DNA of 16,728 nucleotides, taken from Archaeoglobaceae archaeon. GTDB lineage: Archaea > Halobacteriota > Archaeoglobi > Archaeoglobales > Archaeoglobaceae. The translations under genes were made by a program, and so were the position numbers. The number at the start of each line of letters is the position of its first letter. Position 1 is the first letter of the stretch. Positions 12,949 to 16,728 of this stretch are shown here, one piece after another. The stretch is from positions 1 to 16,728 of the forward strand of contig JALWBF010000132.1 in assembly GCA_027016055.1 (NCBI GenBank). The letters run 5' to 3'. Below the pieces are notes generated by a model that worked only from the letters and a program-made list of their open reading frames with translations, was not told the origin of the DNA and ran no database searches.

Positions 12949-14037
12949 TTAAAGGTCGATAACTTCGATCCCCTTAAACTTGCAGAAGTCCGCTAAGTCC
13001 CTCCTAACGTCTCCGTAGGTAATCACGACGTGATTGCCCAGAGAATTTTCGATAAACTCGTCGACATCGAAAATCGGATCTATCTCAACCTGAGTTCTGC
13101 ACAGCCCTTCTTCTCTGATATTTCTAATTATCCTTCCCAAGGCTAAGATCATCTTCCTTCTTCCATACCGAGCGATCGTAACTATATCTCTGCGCAGTTT
13201 TCCTCTAACTGCTATTCCCTTTCCCGATTCGGCATGCGTCGTCAGTTCGTAACTTTCGGTCATAGCCAATGGAACCGTGCAGTGGGCTAAGGTTAAAGTC
13301 TTCCCTATTCTGCAAGTGTTAGCCATCCAGCAGGGCTTACCTGTGATTCCGCTAACGATCATCATCGTCAGAATCGCTCCGATGTCTCCCTCGCAGCCGG
13401 CTGGAATCTCATCGTTGAGCCTTGCAATTGGCAGACAAGCTGTAGTGTTATGCTTTAGCAGATCGAAGCACCGGATAGTCAAAGCCGAAAGGTTGTAATT
13501 CGCCACGATCTCCTTTAAAGCCCTGTAAATCTGATCGGGCTCAGTTCCGTAGCGGAGAACCTCATCCAGCCTTATATCGACTATTTCAACACCCAAATCT
13601 TCCGCATCCCTTTTGTCTGAAGCCAGTATCCAATCGGAAATTCCGCCGATGATTCCGAGCCTGAGCTTGGAATTGAGAAGTCTGCAGATACCCATAAACA
13701 TTCCTATCTTGTCCAAAACCTCGTAGCTTATCGGGGAATAGATCAGCTTAACCCTATGCTTGTAAACCGAATAGACCTCCAAAGCTGAGGGAAGGGAGTT
13801 GTTATAAGGCAAAGCCCAAATCATTATCGGCTTGTCAGTAGCCTTGATTATGCCTTCAATAACCCTTTCGGTTCCGCCGGTAGCCGGAACAACGATCGCA
13901 CCTTCGTCGATCTCAAAATCTTCAAATTCGGTTGCAAATACCGTTTTTATTTTAAGAAGGGATTCAACTTTCCTCTTTACATCTAAACCTACTTTGATCT
14001 GATTCTCCAGCTTCGATGAAACTACTATGCAGAGCAT
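12949..14037 (-). CDS. FucI/AraA-like protein (L-fucose isomerase superfamily)
   Basis: The 362-residue soluble protein has the two-part pattern of the COG2407 L-fucose/L-arabinose isomerase-like family: an N-terminal alpha/beta region with VVPATGGTERVI (49-60) and YNNSLPSALEVY (78-89), and a C-terminal part with ALTIRCFD (185-192), AGCEGDIGAILTMMIVSGIT (213-232) and LTLAHCTVPL (248-257). E216, D218 and H252 are candidate metal or substrate residues. Archaeal members are uncharacterised; they may isomerise a sugar or do something else, and no sugar operon surrounds this copy. The ATG at 14037 follows a TATA-like GATTTAAACTG near 14057-14067, so transcription may begin close to the start. The promoter region abuts the plus-strand sRNA 3. 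Confidence 0.7.
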   Translation of the reverse strand: MLCIVVSSKLENQIKVGLDVKRKVESLLKIKTVFATEFEDFEIDEGAIVVPATGGTERVIEGIIKATDKPIMIWALPYNNSLPSALEVYSVYKHRVKLIYSPISYEVLDKIGMFMGICRLLNSKLRLGIIGGISDWILASDKRDAEDLGVEIVDIRLDEVLRYGTEPDQIYRALKEIVANYNLSALTIRCFDLLKHNTTACLPIARLNDEIPAGCEGDIGAILTMMIVSGITGKPCWMANTCRIGKTLTLAHCTVPLAMTESYELTTHAESGKGIAVRGKLRRDIVTIARYGRRKMILALGRIIRNIREEGLCRTQVEIDPIFDVDEFIENSLGNHVVITYGDVRRDLADFCKFKGIEVIDL

Positions 14038-14072
14038 AAACGATAATTGCCGTATCAGTTTAAATCGTTTGG

Positions 14073-14125
14073 ATGATGAATCGGTTCTCGACTGACGTTA
14101 GGATGATGACAGCCTTAGGCTCTGA
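14073..14125 (+). ncRNA. C/D box guide sRNA 3
   Basis: C ATGATGA (14073-14079), 12-base guide ATCGGTTCTCGA, D' CTGA (14092-14095), seven-base spacer, C' ATGATGA (14103-14109), 12-base guide CAGCCTTAGGCT, D CTGA (14122-14125). Both C-type boxes match consensus exactly. The D box is the left half of the palindrome CTGAAATCAG, whose right half is the D box of the opposite-strand sRNA 4. Targets were not assigned. Confidence 0.87.
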
Positions 14126-14127
14126 AA

Positions 14128-14182
14128 TCAGAGAGTACGGCCGTCTTCATCGCTTTGGCTCAGATCCTGCCTGAGTCATCAT
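14128..14182 (-). ncRNA. C/D box guide sRNA 4, predicted to target 16S rRNA
   Basis: On the minus strand: C ATGATGA (14176-14182), guide CTCAGGCAGGAT (14164-14175), D' CTGA (14160-14163), spacer, C' GCGATGA (14147-14153), guide AGACGGCCGTACTCT (14132-14146), D CTGA (14128-14131). The D guide contains CGGCCGTACTC, an 11-base complement of the conserved 16S segment GAGTACGGCCG, plus one G-U pair; the fifth base before D faces U at about E. coli 891. The D' guide pairs eight straight bases (GGCAGGAT) with ATCCTGCC at the archaeal 16S 5' end, aiming at U about position 20. Two independent 16S matches in correct register support a working methylation guide. 16S segments are from general knowledge. 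Confidence 0.92.
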
Positions 14183-14204
14183 CTAAAACTTATTCGGTAT
14201 CGTA

Positions 14205-14213
14205 GAATAAAAG
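14205..14213 (-). promoter_or_regulatory. TATA box for sRNA 4
   Basis: Minus strand CTTTTATTC, about 25 bases before the predicted 5' end of sRNA 4 (just above 14182). Confidence 0.5.
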
Positions 14214-14223
14214 CGTTGTCCTA

Positions 14224-14243
14224 AGGAAATCCTTAAATTTCCT
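14224..14243. promoter_or_regulatory. inverted repeat over the TATA region of the small membrane gene
   Basis: Perfect 7-base arms AGGAAAT (14224-14230) and ATTTCCT (14237-14243) with loop CCTTAA. The TTAAAT in the centre is about 25 bases before the ATG at 14267, so it is a likely TATA box; the symmetry suggests a regulator site covering it. Confidence 0.45.
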
Positions 14244-14266
14244 AACATCTAAAAAATGTTTTGCTT

Positions 14267-14473
14267 ATGAGACCCATAATCTTTGGAGTAATATTGTTTT
14301 TCGTCGGAATGATCGGTTGGACAACGTTTGACATACTCAGCAGAATATCGATTGAGTTTATAGGAAACCTGGGATTTCCGTTCCTAATTGAGATGTTCAA
14401 GCTTATGTCTATCCTAAGCCTCCCGATTGCACTGATTTTGGAAATACTGCTACTCTTATTTGGAAAAAGGTAA
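14267..14473 (+). CDS. 68-residue membrane protein with two helices
   Basis: ATG at 14267 opens 68 codons. The product has two hydrophobic helices, MRPIIFGVILFFVGMIGWTT (1-20) and a second over about 44-66 (SILSLPIALILEILLLLF), joined by a loop with FGKR at the end. I know no family for it. A TTG six bases upstream could also start it, but the TATA-like centre of the inverted repeat at 14224-14243 suggests transcription begins close to the ATG. The stop is three bases from that of the convergent glmM-like gene. Hydrophobic pattern and promoter arrangement support a real gene. Confidence 0.6.
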   Translation: MRPIIFGVILFFVGMIGWTTFDILSRISIEFIGNLGFPFLIEMFKLMSILSLPIALILEILLLLFGKR

Positions 14474-14476
14474 AAA

Positions 14477-15832
14477 TTAACCCAAGATCTTCTTAACGGC
14501 TTTCATCCCCATATCAAGCAACTCCTGAGCCCTCTTCTTCGTCTTGGCTTCGGCGAATATCCTGACTATCGGCTCCGTGCCCGAAGGACGGATGAGAAGC
14601 CATCCGTCTTCGTAGTCTATCCTCACGCCATCCGTGAAGTTGGCTTCCGGAAACTCGTTTCTCAATCCCTCCAAAAGCTTGAGCTTATCCCTGCAGGGAA
14701 CCTTCGTTTTTATCATGTGATACTTCGGGATGTCCTTTACCAATTCGGAAATCGGCTTCCCCTCCAAAGCCATCATCTCAAGTATCCTTGAGAAGCTCAT
14801 CGCCCCATCTCTTGCAAGCAGATGCTCGGGAAAGATTAGTCCACCGTTGCCCTCTCCTCCGAAGACGGCATTAACCTTGAGCATTGTCTCCGCAACTACA
14901 GGTGAGCCGACCGGAGTGTAAACTATTTCTCCTCCAGCCTCCTTGACTACATCCTCAACGCATCTGGATGAGGAAACGGGCGTTACAACTTTTCCGCCGC
15001 CGTTCTTCTCTACGTAATACTTAGCCATGAGAGCTAAGATAACATCCTCGCTCACGAATCTCCCCTTCTCATCAACAAAAGTCGCTCTGTCAGCATCTCC
15101 ATCGTGTGCGATGCCCAAATCCGCTTTTACAGCCTTCACCGTTTTCTTAAGCAGATCGAGATTCTCCTCAACAGGCTCGGGGTTTCTGGCTGGAAACCTT
15201 CCATCAGGATGTGAATTTATAGATATGACTTCGCAACCGAGCTCCTTGAGAAGCTGGGGAGAAGTCATGCAACCCGCACCGTTCCCGCAGTCTATGACAA
15301 CCTTAAACCTCCTTTTCGCAATCGCATCCACATCCACCTTGCTAAGGATTCCGTCCAAATACAGCCTCTTGTATTCATCGTAATAAACCTGTCCAACTTC
15401 ATCCCACCTCGCAAACTTGAAAGCCTTGCTCTTGTATAACCTCTCGCTTTCCTCATCCATATCCCTCGTAAACTCCCTCCCGTCATCTTGGATGAACTTT
15501 ATTCCGTTGTATTCTCTCGGATTGTGGCTCGCTGTTACCGCAATTCCCCCCTTAACCTCTTTCTTACATTTGACATAATACTGCAAAGCCGGAGTAGGAG
15601 CGATTCCCAAATCGATAGCATCGGCTCCGACGGAAGTCAAACCGGCTATAACCGCACTCTTCAGCATCGGACTTGAAAGGCGCGTATCCATTGCGACCGC
15701 AATTCTTCCCCTCCTCAGCGTTCCCATGACTCTGCCCAAATTCAGAGCCATTTCAACCGTTAGCTCCTCATTCGCAATCCCTCTAACGCCGTCCGTTCCG
15801 AAAAGCTCTCCGACGGCACCGATTCTTACCAT
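14477..15832 (-). CDS. glmM: phosphoglucosamine mutase / phosphomannomutase family
   Basis: The enzyme moves a phosphate between C6 and C1 of a hexose or glucosamine, feeding UDP-GlcNAc or GDP-mannose synthesis for surface glycans. With ATG at 15832 it has 451 residues, the normal length. Visible sites: LFGTDGVRG (10-18), the phosphoserine loop TASHNP with S102, metal-binding DGDADR (D244, D246, D248), the sugar-binding loop GGEGNGG (325-331) and phosphate-binding RPSGTEP (415-421). An open frame continues to 15931, but those residues are not family-like; a TATA box around 15853-15862 puts transcription start at about 15832, so I choose that ATG and expect a leaderless message. Archaeal members vary in substrate, so glmM versus manB is not settled. 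Its product could supply the glycan genes at 3360-7679. Confidence 0.92.
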   Translation of the reverse strand: MVRIGAVGELFGTDGVRGIANEELTVEMALNLGRVMGTLRRGRIAVAMDTRLSSPMLKSAVIAGLTSVGADAIDLGIAPTPALQYYVKCKKEVKGGIAVTASHNPREYNGIKFIQDDGREFTRDMDEESERLYKSKAFKFARWDEVGQVYYDEYKRLYLDGILSKVDVDAIAKRRFKVVIDCGNGAGCMTSPQLLKELGCEVISINSHPDGRFPARNPEPVEENLDLLKKTVKAVKADLGIAHDGDADRATFVDEKGRFVSEDVILALMAKYYVEKNGGGKVVTPVSSSRCVEDVVKEAGGEIVYTPVGSPVVAETMLKVNAVFGGEGNGGLIFPEHLLARDGAMSFSRILEMMALEGKPISELVKDIPKYHMIKTKVPCRDKLKLLEGLRNEFPEANFTDGVRIDYEDGWLLIRPSGTEPIVRIFAEAKTKKRAQELLDMGMKAVKKILG

Positions 15833-15887
15833 ATTTAAATGTTCGTCAAAGATGTATATTTTATTATCCGTTGTCGAAATTAATGCG
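15833..15887. promoter_or_regulatory. 55-bp divergent promoter region, both sides probably leaderless
   Basis: AAAATATAC on the minus strand (about 15853-15862) lies about 25 bases from the ATG at 15832; TATATTTTATT on the plus strand (about 15854-15865) lies about 27 bases from the ATG at 15888. The two TATA regions overlap, so the promoters could compete or be co-regulated. Confidence 0.5.
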
Positions 15888-16589
15888 ATGCTTAAGGAAG
15901 GATTCAGAATTTGGCTTAAGAACCCCAGCACAGCCGTTCCGTTCGTAATTCACCAGTTCGTCAGATACGGGATTTTAACGACTCTTATCCTATGCATGAT
16001 AATTAAGCTCGGAACCCTATCGGTTTCGCAGATTTTCAGCCATTTAAAGGATTTCGTAAGCGCTATAGCTGTTGCAACTATTGCGGATTTGATCCTCGAA
16101 AGCTACTTCATCTCTGCCGAGATCAAAGCTTGCCACGATGCCATCAACGGCGAATTGAATCTGGATAAAGCCTTTAAGATTGCCGTTAAAAGGATTCCAT
16201 CGATGTTCGCGATTGTTCTGATGATTTCCATTTCGTCCATCCCCGCAATCGCGGGATTGCTGAAGAAGGATGTAACTCTCATTGCAGTTTCTTCGATATA
16301 TCTGACGGTCTTGGCGATCTTATTCACGTTTGCACCGCTTGCAGTGGTTATCGATGAAGAGGATCCGATAAAAAGCATTCTTAAGTCTATAAAGATCGTA
16401 AAAAATAGAATTAAGGATGTGCTGGCGATGTGGGCTTTATTTGGGCTTGTTCTGATCTCATACGCCCTTCTTCTTCGCCTATCGATGATCTTCAGCTTGG
16501 CTCTCGTTTTCATTCTAAACCTTCTATTCCTTCCGGCTGTAATTATGCCGATATTATTCGTCTGGTGGATTCTGCTCTATATGAGATGA
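15888..16589 (+). CDS. polytopic membrane protein of unknown function
   Basis: The 233-residue protein starts at ATG 15888 (MLKEGFRIWLKNPSTAVPFV), chosen because upstream residues of the same open frame lie across the glmM start and are not protein-like here, and because a TATA box fits. It has about six hydrophobic helices, around residues 16-40, 55-75, 105-125, 131-155, 182-203 and 205-230. A short cytosolic stretch in the middle (PLAVVIDEEDPIKSILKSIK) followed by a helix resembles archaeal membrane proteins with the D-P-I-x-S-I-x-x-S pattern (DUF4013/DUF7847-like glycerophosphoryl-diester-type membrane domains); assignment is tentative. Divergent from glmM; its last 13 bases overlap the convergent radical SAM gene. 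Confidence 0.7.
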   Translation: MLKEGFRIWLKNPSTAVPFVIHQFVRYGILTTLILCMIIKLGTLSVSQIFSHLKDFVSAIAVATIADLILESYFISAEIKACHDAINGELNLDKAFKIAVKRIPSMFAIVLMISISSIPAIAGLLKKDVTLIAVSSIYLTVLAILFTFAPLAVVIDEEDPIKSILKSIKIVKNRIKDVLAMWALFGLVLISYALLLRLSMIFSLALVFILNLLFLPAVIMPILFVWWILLYMR

Positions 16590-16728
16590 CTCCCGTCGCA
16601 ACTCTTAGCCTTAAACTCAAATCCCTCCCTGCAAAATGCGTAGCTTATTCCCAATTCCTCACATCTTTCGATTATCGGTTTTAACAGCTTAAATCTAAGC
16701 TCCCTCGGCATGTAATAATAGCATCTTC
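16577..16728 (-). CDS. C-terminus of an SPL-like radical SAM protein (partial)
   Basis: The minus-strand frame from the window edge to TAG at 16577 encodes about 50 residues: YYYMPRELRFKLLKPIIERC, EELGISYAFCREGFEF and KAKSCDGSHLI. The pattern (ELG-x-x-YAFCREG, then SCDGSHLI at the very end) is typical of the C-terminus of archaeal radical SAM proteins related to spore photoproduct lyase. The radical SAM motif itself lies outside the window. It differs from the SPL-like protein at 9480-10334, which ends in a different cysteine cluster. Overlaps the end of the plus-strand membrane protein by 13 bases. Confidence 0.65.
   Translation of the reverse strand, partial: RCYYYMPRELRFKLLKPIIERCEELGISYAFCREGFEFKAKSCDGSHLI

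Noticed and set aside
11551..14182. CRISPR array suggested by the recurring ATGATGA and CTGA motifs
   Set aside because: The repeats are only 4-7 bases, spacers are about 12 bases, and order and distances match C/D box guides; no cas genes were seen.
15027..15383. Open frame antisense to the phosphohexomutase
   Set aside because: Ser/Thr-rich shadow of a confident gene; no promoter or family features.

Overview
The window reads as a hyperthermophilic or thermophilic archaeon, most likely a member of the Archaeoglobi. The signs are a PAN proteasomal ATPase, a zinc-ribbon MBF1, an archaeal-type Wzx flippase, DUF1616 and DUF2103 proteins, a DUF104 (AF2212-type) antitoxin, C/D box guide RNAs, and TATA boxes that put many transcription starts at or next to the start codon. 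The lineage is inferred from gene families; no rRNA or tRNA gene is present to settle it.

Left part (1-3372) is accessory and worn. An IS607-family transposon (TnpA serine recombinase plus the first part of TnpB, cut by the window edge) lies against the 3' remnant of a PIN-domain gene. It is followed by a DUF433 antitoxin remnant, a frame-broken VapC, a frame-broken DUF104 antitoxin, and a 5'-truncated archaeal AAA ATPase that meets a 5'-truncated fragment of another gene head to head. A 17-bp identical motif lies upstream of both antitoxin remnants.

3360-7679 is a cell-surface block: a Wzx-like flippase, an exported subtilisin with a possible C-terminal sorting signal, a small DUF1616 membrane protein, and a membrane-anchored family 2 glycosyltransferase of the dolichyl-phosphate sugar type. 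The flippase and glycosyltransferase fit lipid-linked glycan assembly.

7676-11507 is core housekeeping: PAN, MBF1 (divergent from PAN), then a tight minus-strand operon of a tandem-ACT protein, a zinc-ribbon DUF2103 protein and a radical SAM protein of the SPL type.

11510-12950 holds non-coding RNA and more toxin-antitoxin debris: two clear C/D box sRNAs, an extra C/D-like unit, a possible H/ACA-type RNA, a decayed PIN gene, and an intact small antitoxin followed by its frame-broken VapC.

12949-16728 returns to core genes: a FucI/AraA-like protein, two convergent C/D box sRNAs whose D boxes form one palindrome, a 68-residue two-helix membrane protein, phosphoglucosamine/phosphomannomutase (leaderless, divergent from a polytopic membrane protein), and the C-terminus of a second SPL-like radical SAM protein. 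The minus-strand sRNA has guides matching two conserved segments of 16S rRNA, the strongest non-coding result here.
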